Assembly: GCA_964440935.1 (NCBI GenBank)
Contig: CAYTTY010000001.1
Coordinates: forward strand, 62,001-126,000
Direction of reading: 5' to 3'
DNA: 64,000 nt
Origin: WJJR01 sp964440935
GTDB lineage: Bacteria; Zixibacteria; MSB-5A5; WJJR01
This document shows, one piece after another, positions 8,540 through 16,381 of the stretch. Under the pieces are notes generated by a model that saw only the letters and a list, made by a program, of their open reading frames with translations, had not been told where the DNA came from and did not search any database. Numbering within the stretch: the stretch's first letter is position 1; the number at the start of each line of letters is the position of its first letter. The position numbers and the translations under genes were made by a program.

Positions 8540-9259
8540 CTACCAACTCAAATTCTCCAGCGCCAGCCGCAAATCGCCCGCGTTGCGAAACTTCTTGCGA
8601 ATCAGACTGCGTTTGCGTCCGAGGATGATCTGACGCACACTCGGGAGTGTGCTCTGATACCCGGCCGCACCGCCGACCAATTCGTACAGAACGCCAATCA
8701 AGTCGTACACATCGTTTTGGATTTCCGTCGCTGATGGTGGCCCAAAGACGAAAAAGTCAATCAAGCTGACATCGAATCCTAATCCGCGACGTTGCAGCAG
8801 GACATTGTCCAGATGAATGTCGCCGTGGTATTCCCGGAGGGCATGGATTTCTTCGATGCCCCGCACGAGTGCATAGAACAGGTGCAACGCTTCAAATGAA
8901 CGGAGACGCTTCTTCTGCTGCAGATTGAGGAAATCGGAGAGCGGCTGCCCTTCGATCAAATCCGACACCAGGATTTCGACCTGCTCGCGCCCGACGCGCG
9001 CGATGTCCCGATGCAGATACTGGGTGACAATCGAGCAACGTCGTAGGCGATACAGCTTCTGCGCGTAGCGCTGCATTTGACGCTGCTTGAATTGACGGTT
9101 GGGGTAGAAGATCTTCGCCGCCCGCATGACACGCGATCGCCGTTCCTCGACCTTGTAGACCTCACCTTCCCAGCCGCTGCCCAAAAACTCGACCACGAAA
9201 TAGTTGCGCCCCAATGTCTGTCCCGGTTCCAAATCGAACTGCTGTGGGTGTCGTGCCAT
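8540..9259 (-). CDS. Small protein-kinase-like protein with HGD and DFF motifs
   Basis: 239 residues, soluble, little more than a kinase domain. Visible are a glycine-rich loop GSGWEGEVY at 27-35, likely ATP-binding Lys49, HGDIHLDN at 145-152 in place of HRDxKxxN, and DFF at 168-170 in place of DFG. The HGD catalytic loop and tight size resemble RIO/ABC1/aminoglycoside-kinase-like branches more than standard Hanks kinases, so the substrate could be protein or a small molecule. ATG at 9259 is preferred to a GTG at 9268 because GAGGAG lies 8 bases before it. The end of the gene is 105 bases from the PD40 kinase; the two are convergent, so no operon is implied. Confidence 0.7.
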   Translation of the reverse strand: MARHPQQFDLEPGQTLGRNYFVVEFLGSGWEGEVYKVEERRSRVMRAAKIFYPNRQFKQRQMQRYAQKLYRLRRCSIVTQYLHRDIARVGREQVEILVSDLIEGQPLSDFLNLQQKKRLRSFEALHLFYALVRGIEEIHALREYHGDIHLDNVLLQRRGLGFDVSLIDFFVFGPPSATEIQNDVYDLIGVLYELVGGAAGYQSTLPSVRQIILGRKRSLIRKKFRNAGDLRLALENLSW

Positions 9260-9354
9260 CTGTCTCACTCCTCACTGCAAATGGTATGTCTTTCACGTGG
9301 ACGCGGGAATCCATTTTTGTCGGAAGCGAGTTACGACAGAGGTGAGTGACGCCA

Positions 9355-9435
9355 GCCCTGATGGAAAAAACGCCCATCAGGGCCACATACAGGTGCCCTC
9401 TCCCCCACGACGGCTTTTTGTCGTGGGGGAGAGGG
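9355..9435. repeat. Two strong hairpins between divergent genes
   Basis: GCCCTGATGG (9355-9364) pairs perfectly with CCATCAGGGC (9374-9383). Next, CCCTCTCCCCCACGAC (9396-9411) pairs perfectly with GTCGTGGGGGAGAGGG (9420-9435) around a GGCTTTTT loop, followed by TTAGGGTGAGGGGGG. The second unit matches the style of G/C-rich intergenic repeats found in many bacteria. They lie upstream of both flanking genes, so ordinary gene-end termination is unlikely. Confidence 0.65.
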
Positions 9436-9471
9436 TTAGGGTGAGGGGGGGTTCTACTATATCTTAGGATT

Positions 9472-10032
9472 ATGACTCAACCCTGCCCCACCCTCGAAAC
9501 CGACCGCCTGATCCTCCGCGGGTTGACGTTTAATGATGCCCCACGAATCCAGGAATTGGCCGGCGAATACGAGATCGCCGAAGGCAGCGCGACCATTCCC
9601 CATCCGTACACCGACGGCGCCGCCGAAAAGTGGATCGCCTCCTGCCTCGAGGCGATGACGGAGGGGAAGATCCTAAGCTTGGCTGTTACCCTGAAGACAA
9701 ATGGGGATCTCATCGGTGTCATCGGGCTCGAATTCCGCGATCAACACAAGCGGGCTGAGCTCGGTTACTGGATTGGGAAACCCTATTGGGGCAGAGGCTA
9801 CGCAACCGAAGCGTCGCGCGCGGTGATCGACTACGCGTTTTCCATCGGTCTCAACCGCGTCTTCGCCGAATATTTCTCCACCAACCCCGCCTCGGGCCGC
9901 GTGATGCAGAAACTCGGCATGACCTACGAGGGCCGTCTGCGGCAGCACATGATGAAGTGGGGCGAGCCGAAAGATATGGACGTTTACGGGATTTTGGCGG
10001 GCGAGTGGAATTCTCGGAAGAACAAAGAGTGA
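9472..10032 (+). CDS. GNAT acetyltransferase, RimJ/RimL-like
   Basis: 186 residues, one Acetyltransf_3-type GNAT domain. It opens with the family signature LETDRLILRGLTFNDAPRIQ and carries the acetyl-CoA pyrophosphate loop in GKPYWGRGYATEA (about 102-114), followed by the C-terminal NPASGRVMQKLGM motif. Members acetylate N-terminal amino groups of ribosomal proteins, or amino acids and antibiotics such as spectinomycin-type substrates; the actual acceptor cannot be told. AGGA lies about 5 bases before the ATG. Monocistronic: repeats on both sides and a strong terminator at 10209-10238. Confidence 0.85.
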   Translation: MTQPCPTLETDRLILRGLTFNDAPRIQELAGEYEIAEGSATIPHPYTDGAAEKWIASCLEAMTEGKILSLAVTLKTNGDLIGVIGLEFRDQHKRAELGYWIGKPYWGRGYATEASRAVIDYAFSIGLNRVFAEYFSTNPASGRVMQKLGMTYEGRLRQHMMKWGEPKDMDVYGILAGEWNSRKNKE

Positions 10033-10160
10033 GGTGCCCCACCGCTTGCGGTGGGTTTAGATTCTCCGAAGACAAACCATCACATCACGATCAACCTGTC
10101 GAGATCAACACAGAAGAGTGGATGTTACAATCTTATCCCACCGCAAGCGGTGGGGCACCC
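10033..10160. repeat. Inverted pair of 25-bp palindromic repeats
   Basis: GGTGCCCCACCGCTTGCGG with TGGG (hairpin 10038-10055) is repeated in reverse at 10137-10158 (CCCACCGCAAGCGGTGGGGC). Each copy is itself a hairpin and the two together form an inverted repeat about 125 bases across. This looks like a dispersed intergenic element, not a gene. Confidence 0.65.
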
Positions 10161-10208
10161 CGCATCCCGACGAATGGGCGTTGTCTGACAAGAAGAATCA
10201 TTGGGGTA

Positions 10209-10238
10209 CCCCACAGCAGAGCTGTGGGGCATTTTTTT
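10209..10238 (+). terminator. Rho-independent terminator
   Basis: Perfect 9-bp stem CCCCACAGC-AGA-GCTGTGGGG followed by CA and seven T residues. It follows the GNAT gene after the repeat pair and is the clearest intrinsic terminator in the window. Confidence 0.8.
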
Positions 10239-10439
10239 AGTCACGGCTCGTGCCGAACTGGGATTCGGCACAACTCACCCTGAAGGGCTTGGTGCTCCCT
10301 CACATAAAACCGTTCCCAGAGGGGGTGACGCCCCTGGAAACGGCCTTCGGAGACGGGGTGACGCTACTACGCCTGGATGAGAAGGCCACTGGTCCGCAGC
10401 CAGCGGCCGCCGTAGTTGGTTGATGTCGGTCGCCGGTCG
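10230..10439. other. Non-coding stretch with one hairpin
   Basis: No gene recognised. Contains a mismatched hairpin at 10310-10343 (CCGTTCCCAGAGGGG against CCCCTGGAAACGG) and a short GCCGAACTGGGATTCGGC palindrome near 10252-10269. Both look like remnants of intergenic repeats. Confidence 0.4.
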
Positions 10440-10580
10440 TTACTTCACCAGATAGAACTCTTTACGGAGCACCTTTTCGAGAAGCTTAAGAAACTTCTCC
10501 GACTGCAGGCTCTGCAGACTGTAGATGTGATACTCGGTCTTTTCCCGGCGCTGTTCGGTCGGTTTGCGTGTGTCGCGCAT
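10440..10580 (-). CDS. Possible 46-residue small protein
   Basis: A short frame on the reverse strand encodes 46 residues: a basic N-terminus (MRDTRKPTEQRREK) and an amphipathic helical tail with LQSLQSEKFLKLLEK and a KEFYLVK end. GAGAGG lies about 8 bases before the ATG. It overlaps, in another frame, a longer reverse frame (10486-10806) whose middle (LQLQLWTLTRLVRRLEHRVY) is also amphipathic, so the two might be parts of one frameshifted gene. No family is recognised. Confidence 0.3.
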   Translation of the reverse strand: MRDTRKPTEQRREKTEYHIYSLQSLQSEKFLKLLEKVLRKEFYLVK

Positions 10581-10939
10581 TAGGGACCTCTCTTGTCTCG
10601 GGTTGGTCGAACTTGCCGTTGAGAAACGTCGCCGCCTTTTCCCGGTACACCCGGTGTTCCAGACGGCGGACCAAACGCGTCAGCGTCCACAGTTGCAACT
10701 GCAGACGCCACGACGTTGCCCGCTGTCTGGCTGGTGCTTTGCCCCCCCACGATGCAAGTATCCCGATCATCGCGCGCATAGGTCGCTGGTCAAGATTGAC
10801 CCGCAATCGCCTGCAAATTATAAAGTTGTAAATTTGATTATTTTGGGTGTGTTAAGCGGTCTCAAGGGGCCCGAGAAGTCGGCACTGGATAATCCATTGC
10901 CATTCAAATAATTATAGAGCCATTCTCGATCATGCTAAA

Positions 10940-10977
10940 GGAGGCCGTTGACTGGACTATCTCATTCAACGACCTCC
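10940..10977 (-). terminator. Terminator of ssb
   Basis: On the reverse strand GGAGGTCGTTGA pairs with TCAACGGCCTCC (one G-T type mismatch), followed by TTT. It lies about 35 bases past the ssb stop codon. The preceding stretch 10807-10939 is AT-rich and without a recognisable gene. Confidence 0.6.
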
Positions 10978-11012
10978 AAAATTCTCAGTTTACGACCCGG
11001 CCTTACCACCGA

Positions 11013-11456
11013 TTAAAACGGCAAATCCTCATCCTCGCCGCCCATTGATGTCGACGGTTGGGGCTCGTTGCCGTAGTCGGGAGGACTGTCCTGGCCGGAG
11101 TATCCACCACCGCCACCACCCTCATCACGACGACTGCCGAGCATGACGAAGTTAAACACGACGACTTCGGTGAACCACTTCCGTACGCCATCCTGTTCGT
11201 AGGAGCGTGATTCCAGACGTCCTTCGGCGTAGATCTGACGTCCCTTTTTCAAGTACTGCTGCGCAATTTCCGCCTGCCGTCCCCACACCTTAATGTTATG
11301 CCACTGGGTGTCTTCCTGTTGGTTGCCGTCGCGATCCTTGTAGCGACGCGACGTAGCCATTGGGAACGTCGCGACCGCGTGACCTGACGGAGTATACTTC
11401 AATTCCGGGTCTTTGCCCAGGTTTCCGATCAACATGACTTTGTTCAACGATGCCAT
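11013..11456 (-). CDS. ssb: Single-stranded DNA-binding protein
   Basis: 147 residues. The N-terminal OB fold (1-108) starts with the typical MASLNKVMLIGNLGKDPEL and includes WHNIKVWGRQAEIAQQYLKKG and YAEGRLESRSY. A Gly-rich linker GGGGGGYSGQ follows and the protein ends with the acidic tip EDEDLPF that docks partner proteins in replication and repair. Length and layout are standard for a homotetrameric SSB that coats single-stranded DNA. It is a single gene here, not in the usual rpsF-ssb-rpsR cluster. GAGGAGA precedes the ATG on the reverse strand. Confidence 0.97.
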   Translation of the reverse strand: MASLNKVMLIGNLGKDPELKYTPSGHAVATFPMATSRRYKDRDGNQQEDTQWHNIKVWGRQAEIAQQYLKKGRQIYAEGRLESRSYEQDGVRKWFTEVVVFNFVMLGSRRDEGGGGGGYSGQDSPPDYGNEPQPSTSMGGEDEDLPF

Positions 11457-11656
11457 CGCAATTCTCCTCTCCTCAACTTGTTTGTCGTCTCCCGTCGGTG
11501 AACCCAGCCAACCGGTCGATCACGCGCACACATTGGCAACCCAACCGCAAGTTGCCCAGCCCAATTGCGCCCCCACTGTCCAATAGAACCGGCCCCTACT
11601 ATCATGTAGGGACCGGGTATTTGGGGTCAATCAGTTTGTGCGGAAAGTGATGGGGC

Positions 11657-13681
11657 TTATGGGCCACACGGGTCGAGTAAGTCTGGTCCGCCAAAAAAGA
11701 GATGCTCGATCAACGCGTTCAGGTCGAGTGCATTCGGAACCCCATCGTGGTTCACGTCTGCCCTCGAGACCGGACAACTCGGATCCTGAGGATCGGCTCC
11801 ATTGAAGAATAAAGCATCGATTTCTGCATTCAGATCAATGGCGTCGAGCAACCCGTTGGCGTCAAAATCCGCATGAAACGGACAATTGCACGTCGCTTCG
11901 ACGGTCACGATCACCTCGGCGGTATCAGCCAGGTCACCGTCGCCGGCGGTCACCAGAATCGTATCCTCACCCGCGTCACCCGGTGTCGGCGACAGTGTCA
12001 GAATCGCGGTGCCATCACCCTGATCGCTGACTACCGCGTACGGCGGCGGGTTCCCGGCCATTACAAACGACGGTGTCGTGCAATTCTCATCGCTGGCCGA
12101 CAGCAGCACCTGCTCGACTGTTGTATCGTTGAGCGTCACCGGCGCCACGGCATCGATCACCGGAGCGTATGGACGGTGAATTTCAATCGTCATGTAGTCG
12201 GCGTTCTGATCGATCACTGCAATGGTAATGCCGCTTGGCCCGCCGTAACCGTCGCTCGATGGCGTTGTCGTAGGCGACAGCAAGGTCTGACCGGGATCAT
12301 CGGGCGAATAAAGCGCGCCGATGCGAAACTCGTACGGGTGCCACCACTCCGGAAACTCCGACGTGCCATCCCAAGGATTGGCCGGATCATACCCGGCGTC
12401 GACCACACGAACCGCATAATTGGGCCGTGACGGTGTCCCATTATTGGGCGACACGGTCTCGTCGATCTGGGTGATCAACAATCCGGAATCGAGCGTATCC
12501 TTGCCCGGTGTGAACCATGGGAAGAAGGCCGAAAAATCGGAGTTCAAGTGATCAAATATCCCCGGATGGTGCGGGTTGCGGTATTCGAGATAGAAGTACT
12601 CAGTACCTTCATCATTGATTGGGACTTTGTAGATGCTCTGGGTGCTGTACTCTTCAACATTGTACAGTTGATACGTCCCGTCCAGGCAGGGCGGGATTTC
12701 GGGTGCACCCCAACCCAGAAACGTCCGGCACCAGGCCGAAAAATGGGTCGGGCATTCGGCCGTCCCGTAGGACATCAGATTGTATCCCGCATACCCCATA
12801 ACATCCCAGTCGACCAGCGGATGATCGTTGTCGTCATTGGGCGTCGAGTATGTCGACTGAGTCAGTTTCTCATCGTAATCGTAGAGATCGGGCAACCCGA
12901 GAATATGTCCGTACTCGTGGGCGAAGACACGAATGGTCACAATATCGCCGTTGGCATATTCTTCCGGCTGCATCGACCATGTGTTGATGGCGACGTTATC
13001 CGAGGTCGGCACGTAGGCGCCGCGGTACGCATGCGACCAAATGTCCCACGAATTATGGGTTTCCTCCTGGCCGGGTCCCGCATGGATCAACCACATCGCG
13101 TCGACATACCCGTCACCATCTCCATCATAATCGTTAAAATTGACAACTGGATCGATGATCGAGACAATCTCGTTGATGTCGTACCAGCCGTCGTAGGGTG
13201 AGATCATCGAGTGCCAGCCGGTGACCTCTCCATCCACACTAAAAGTCCCGTAGGACACTTCCTGGTAGTAGTCGTTAACACTGCCGGTCGGGTAGAGGCC
13301 ATCGGAGTACAGCAGCGAATCATAGGCCGCCGCCGAGTGATAGAATTGGTCGGCGAGGTGATTTTCCCATTCAATCAACACCGTGAGCACCAGCCCCGTG
13401 CTGGAGCGGGCTGTTTGCATGCGCGGTGGAATTTCTCCCAACGGCTTGTCGAGCGCCTGCATCTCATAAGGGATTCCTGTGATCTCTTCGAACCGATTCT
13501 TCGGAATATCGTAAATGCGGAATTCCTCCGGGTCGATGGTCAGGGTCGCCCCGCGTGCCGTGGTCAACGTCACGGCATTCTCGGGCGGTGACGGTAACTC
13601 ACGCTCGGCTGCACTGGCCAGGACACATGCCGGCACGCACAAAGCCAATGCCAAGACCCATAGGCGTAGATGTCTCATCAT
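11657..13681 (-). CDS. Secreted M6-family metalloprotease with dockerin-like end
   Basis: 674 residues. Signal peptide at 1-24 (LRLWVLALALCVPACVLASA). The catalytic domain (about 100-430) has VNDYYQEVSYGTFSVDGEV and the zinc motif HEYGHILGLPD with H255, E256 and H259, as in immune-inhibitor-A-type M6 peptidases. An Ig/cadherin-like domain follows at about 510-597. The last ~75 residues hold two dockerin-type loops, DFDANGLLDAIDLN and DVNHDGVPNALDLN, each followed by a helix ending in LFF. It should be exported and cleave extracellular proteins; the dockerin-like pair may bind calcium and stabilise or anchor it. No type 9 secretion C-terminal domain is visible. Start supported by GAGGAG 6 bases before the ATG. 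It is divergent from the NAD synthesis genes. Confidence 0.9.
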   Translation of the reverse strand: MMRHLRLWVLALALCVPACVLASAAERELPSPPENAVTLTTARGATLTIDPEEFRIYDIPKNRFEEITGIPYEMQALDKPLGEIPPRMQTARSSTGLVLTVLIEWENHLADQFYHSAAAYDSLLYSDGLYPTGSVNDYYQEVSYGTFSVDGEVTGWHSMISPYDGWYDINEIVSIIDPVVNFNDYDGDGDGYVDAMWLIHAGPGQEETHNSWDIWSHAYRGAYVPTSDNVAINTWSMQPEEYANGDIVTIRVFAHEYGHILGLPDLYDYDEKLTQSTYSTPNDDNDHPLVDWDVMGYAGYNLMSYGTAECPTHFSAWCRTFLGWGAPEIPPCLDGTYQLYNVEEYSTQSIYKVPINDEGTEYFYLEYRNPHHPGIFDHLNSDFSAFFPWFTPGKDTLDSGLLITQIDETVSPNNGTPSRPNYAVRVVDAGYDPANPWDGTSEFPEWWHPYEFRIGALYSPDDPGQTLLSPTTTPSSDGYGGPSGITIAVIDQNADYMTIEIHRPYAPVIDAVAPVTLNDTTVEQVLLSASDENCTTPSFVMAGNPPPYAVVSDQGDGTAILTLSPTPGDAGEDTILVTAGDGDLADTAEVIVTVEATCNCPFHADFDANGLLDAIDLNAEIDALFFNGADPQDPSCPVSRADVNHDGVPNALDLNALIEHLFFGGPDLLDPCGP

Positions 13682-13868
13682 GTTGGTCTCCTCATCCGTT
13701 GCGGATACGTGAGGGTAGAAGTGCGGTGAGGACTTTCGCGTTCATGTAACTCACTCGTATCTATACGTAAACTAAGGCCAGGCTGACAGTTTGCCAACCG
13801 GGGAATGGCTGGAATCTGGCGGCTGACCATACTATTATGACAGGTGAGCATCAGTCTCAGGGAGCAGG

Positions 13869-14753
13869 ATGAGCACACTTCGAATCGCAATGGACCAGAT
13901 GGCGCCGCGCCTGGGCGACGTCGACCACAACATCGACCTCCATCGGAAGACGATCAGCTGGGCCAAGCGCGAGAAAGCTGAGCTGCTGGTCTTCCCGGAG
14001 TTGTCGCTGACGGGCTATCTCGTCAAGGGGATGGTGGGCGAGGTCAGTATGCGGCGGGATGGCCCGGCCCTGACCGATCTGGCCCGGCGCGCCGGCAAAA
14101 TGGCGGTGATCCTGGGCTTTGTCGAACAGGGACTGGACAGCCAATACTACAACGCGGCGGCGTACCTCAAGGATGGCAAGGTGCACACCATCCAACGCAA
14201 ATTGATCCTCCCCAACTATGGGATGTTCGAAGAGCGACGGTTCTTTGCCGCAGGCAATACGATTGAGCCAATCGATACGCCGTGGGGACGGTTGGGTATC
14301 GAAATCTGCTTCGACACTCTCCACCCGGCCGTCACCTATCTGCACCAGCAAGCAGGAGTGCGCATCCTGGTCACCATTTCTGATTCACCGGCACGGACGA
14401 TCGGTCCTGATGGGTCAATGGGCGGGCGCGACGTCTTTCGCATTGCGCAACGCTCGCATGCGCGTTTGCATGGTCTGTTGACGGTGTATGTGAACCGTGT
14501 CGGGACAGAGGAAGGTCTCTCATTTTGGGGCGGCTCGCAGATCCTCGATCCAATGGCGCAGGAGTTGTGCACACTCCCTGAGTATGAACCGGCGCGTGCC
14601 ATTTATGAAATCGATTTGGATGTCATCGATCGCGCGCGCATGTCATTCCCGCAACTTAAAGAGGGACGCAGTGATTTCATTCTTCAGGAATTGTGGCGGC
14701 TACGCATGAACGCCGACCGTTCGTTTCGTCCGCCGATGGAGTTTGACGAGTGA
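13869..14753 (+). CDS. Nitrilase-family amidase, likely glutaminase partner of NadE
   Basis: 294 residues, one carbon-nitrogen hydrolase domain with the full triad: Glu44 in VFPELSLTGY, Lys111 in RKLILPNYGMFEE and Cys147 in EICFD. The YGMFEERRFF motif is the one seen in the N-terminal glutaminase domain of glutamine-dependent NAD synthetases. Because the next gene is a synthetase-only NadE and the two overlap by 4 bases (ATGA), this protein probably supplies ammonia from glutamine to it as a separate subunit. A GGGAGCAGG ribosome binding site lies just before the ATG. An independent amidase role cannot be excluded. Confidence 0.85.
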   Translation: MSTLRIAMDQMAPRLGDVDHNIDLHRKTISWAKREKAELLVFPELSLTGYLVKGMVGEVSMRRDGPALTDLARRAGKMAVILGFVEQGLDSQYYNAAAYLKDGKVHTIQRKLILPNYGMFEERRFFAAGNTIEPIDTPWGRLGIEICFDTLHPAVTYLHQQAGVRILVTISDSPARTIGPDGSMGGRDVFRIAQRSHARLHGLLTVYVNRVGTEEGLSFWGGSQILDPMAQELCTLPEYEPARAIYEIDLDVIDRARMSFPQLKEGRSDFILQELWRLRMNADRSFRPPMEFDE

Positions 14754-15589
14754 GCAAGCTGTTGGAATCGATCGACCTCAGCATTGACCCGTTCTATACG
14801 CTCGGCGTGCTGATCCACTTCATCGAGGAGCAGTTCCGCAAAAAGGGCTTCACCAACGCGGTTTTGGGTGTCTCGGGCGGAGTCGACTCCGCGCTCGGTG
14901 TGGCATTGCTGGTCGAGGCGCTCGGCGCACGGCACGTCACCGGATTGAGTATGCCTGCCGGAGAATCAAACCCCCAGAGCCAGGCCGACGCCGAGGCCGT
15001 TGCGGAAACTTTCGGAATTGAATTGGAAGTCGTGTCGATTCGCGACGTGGTCCAGAGCTTCTTTGCCAATGAGCGCAAGCCGAATCGTGTGCGTGTCGGC
15101 AACGTGGCAGCGCGAGTGCGGATGATGAGACTGTTTGACTGGTCGCACGCGCATCATGCATTGGTTGTCGGAACGTCGAATAAGACCGAGCTGTTGCTCG
15201 GCTACGGCACATGGCATGGCGATCTCGCCAGCTCGATCAATCCGATCGGTGACCTCTACAAAACGCAGATCCGTCAACTGGCCAACTTCATCGGCATTCC
15301 CCGGCGTGTCATCGAAAAACCGCCATCGGCCGACCTCTGGAAGGGGCAAACCGATGAAAAGGAGTTGGGCATCACCTACGACACGGTGGACCGGCTGCTG
15401 TATCTGATGGTGGATTGCAATTACTCGATGCCTGCACTAAAGCGCAGTGGATTTGCCGAATCCATGGTTCGCAAGGTGTACCGCATGATTGTCAACAGCC
15501 AGTTCAAGCGCAGTCTTCCAATAATACCCAAGCTCTCGGCCAAAACAATCGGCTTAGACTTCCACCTTTCTCACGACTGGCTAACCTAG
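14750..15589 (+). CDS. nadE: NAD(+) synthetase
   Basis: 279 residues of the ATP-pyrophosphatase type. The P-loop SGGVDS is at 42-47; GTSNKTELLLGYGTWHGD and PPSADLWKGQTDEKELG are conserved NadE segments for deamido-NAD and ATP binding. It catalyses the last step of NAD synthesis: deamido-NAD plus ATP and ammonia gives NAD. It is the short, synthetase-only form; translation is coupled to the amidase gene upstream by a 4-base overlap. This is a split version of the fused glutamine-dependent enzyme. Confidence 0.95.
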   Translation: MSKLLESIDLSIDPFYTLGVLIHFIEEQFRKKGFTNAVLGVSGGVDSALGVALLVEALGARHVTGLSMPAGESNPQSQADAEAVAETFGIELEVVSIRDVVQSFFANERKPNRVRVGNVAARVRMMRLFDWSHAHHALVVGTSNKTELLLGYGTWHGDLASSINPIGDLYKTQIRQLANFIGIPRRVIEKPPSADLWKGQTDEKELGITYDTVDRLLYLMVDCNYSMPALKRSGFAESMVRKVYRMIVNSQFKRSLPIIPKLSAKTIGLDFHLSHDWLT

Positions 15590-15610
15590 CTGACGTCCAT
15601 CCCATCCACG

Positions 15611-16327
15611 ATGTCCACTTCCGACCCCCCTGACATAACACCGGGCAATCTCTATGTCCTGGCCACTCCAATCGGGAACTTAGGTGATATCTCACACCGA
15701 GCCATCGAGACACTTCACCATGCCGATTTGATTCTCTGCGAAGACACGCGTCAGACCCGGAAGCTCCTCGATCGTTATGGCATCAACACGTCCACGATGT
15801 CGTACCATGATCACAACGAAGCCCGCAAGACACCGGAAATCATCCAGCGCCTGATGCAGGGTGCCAATATCGCTCTGGTGAGCGATGCCGGCACCCCGAC
15901 CATCGCCGATCCGGGTTATCGCCTACTGAACGCTCTCCGGGAAACAGATGTCTCAGTCAGTCCGATTCCCGGAGCCTCGGCCGTGACCGCATTATTGTCC
16001 GTATCCGGCTTGCCGACCGACCGCTTCGTGTTTGAAGGGTTCTTGCCGGTCAAAAAGGGGAAACGTCAGCGTCGCTTGGAGGGACTCGCCGCCGATCAGA
16101 GAACGATTATCTTCTTCGAGTCACCGCATCGGATTGCCCGGACACTCAGCGAGTGCCTCACCGCGATGGGAAATCGTCCGGCTTGCGTCGGACGAGAACT
16201 GACCAAGAAGTTTGAGGAAATCCAACGGGGCACCCTTGAAGAACTCGGTCAATGGGCGGAGAGAAAGACCATCAAAGGCGAGATTACCCTGGCCATTGGT
16301 GGGCGATCATCGACGATTGTTGAGTAG
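15611..16327 (+). CDS. rsmI: 16S rRNA 2'-O-ribose C1402 methyltransferase
   Basis: 238 residues of the tetrapyrrole-methylase fold. Family marks in order: LYVLATPIGNLGDISHRA, CEDTRQTRKLLDRYGI, SYHDHNE, the AdoMet site VSDAGTPTIADPG, GFLPVKKGKRQRRL and FFESPHRI. It methylates the 2'-OH of C1402 in the ribosomal P site. The downstream extra domain of larger RsmI proteins is absent, as in many short forms. It starts 21 bases after nadE, probably in the same transcript. Confidence 0.95.
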   Translation: MSTSDPPDITPGNLYVLATPIGNLGDISHRAIETLHHADLILCEDTRQTRKLLDRYGINTSTMSYHDHNEARKTPEIIQRLMQGANIALVSDAGTPTIADPGYRLLNALRETDVSVSPIPGASAVTALLSVSGLPTDRFVFEGFLPVKKGKRQRRLEGLAADQRTIIFFESPHRIARTLSECLTAMGNRPACVGRELTKKFEEIQRGTLEELGQWAERKTIKGEITLAIGGRSSTIVE

Positions 16328-16381
16328 CCGTCTCCACCTCGCGGTTGCCATCGCCCCTCTCAGCACCTACCTTCCGCCGCC

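Noticed and set aside
5742..9259. Two-kinase defence island
   Set aside because: The kinases are convergent, of different architectures, and no defence effector or nuclease is next to them.
11657..13681. Type 9 secretion sorting domain on the M6 protease
   Set aside because: The C-terminus is a dockerin-like pair of loops, without the CTD motifs PxGxYxV and KxxxxK.
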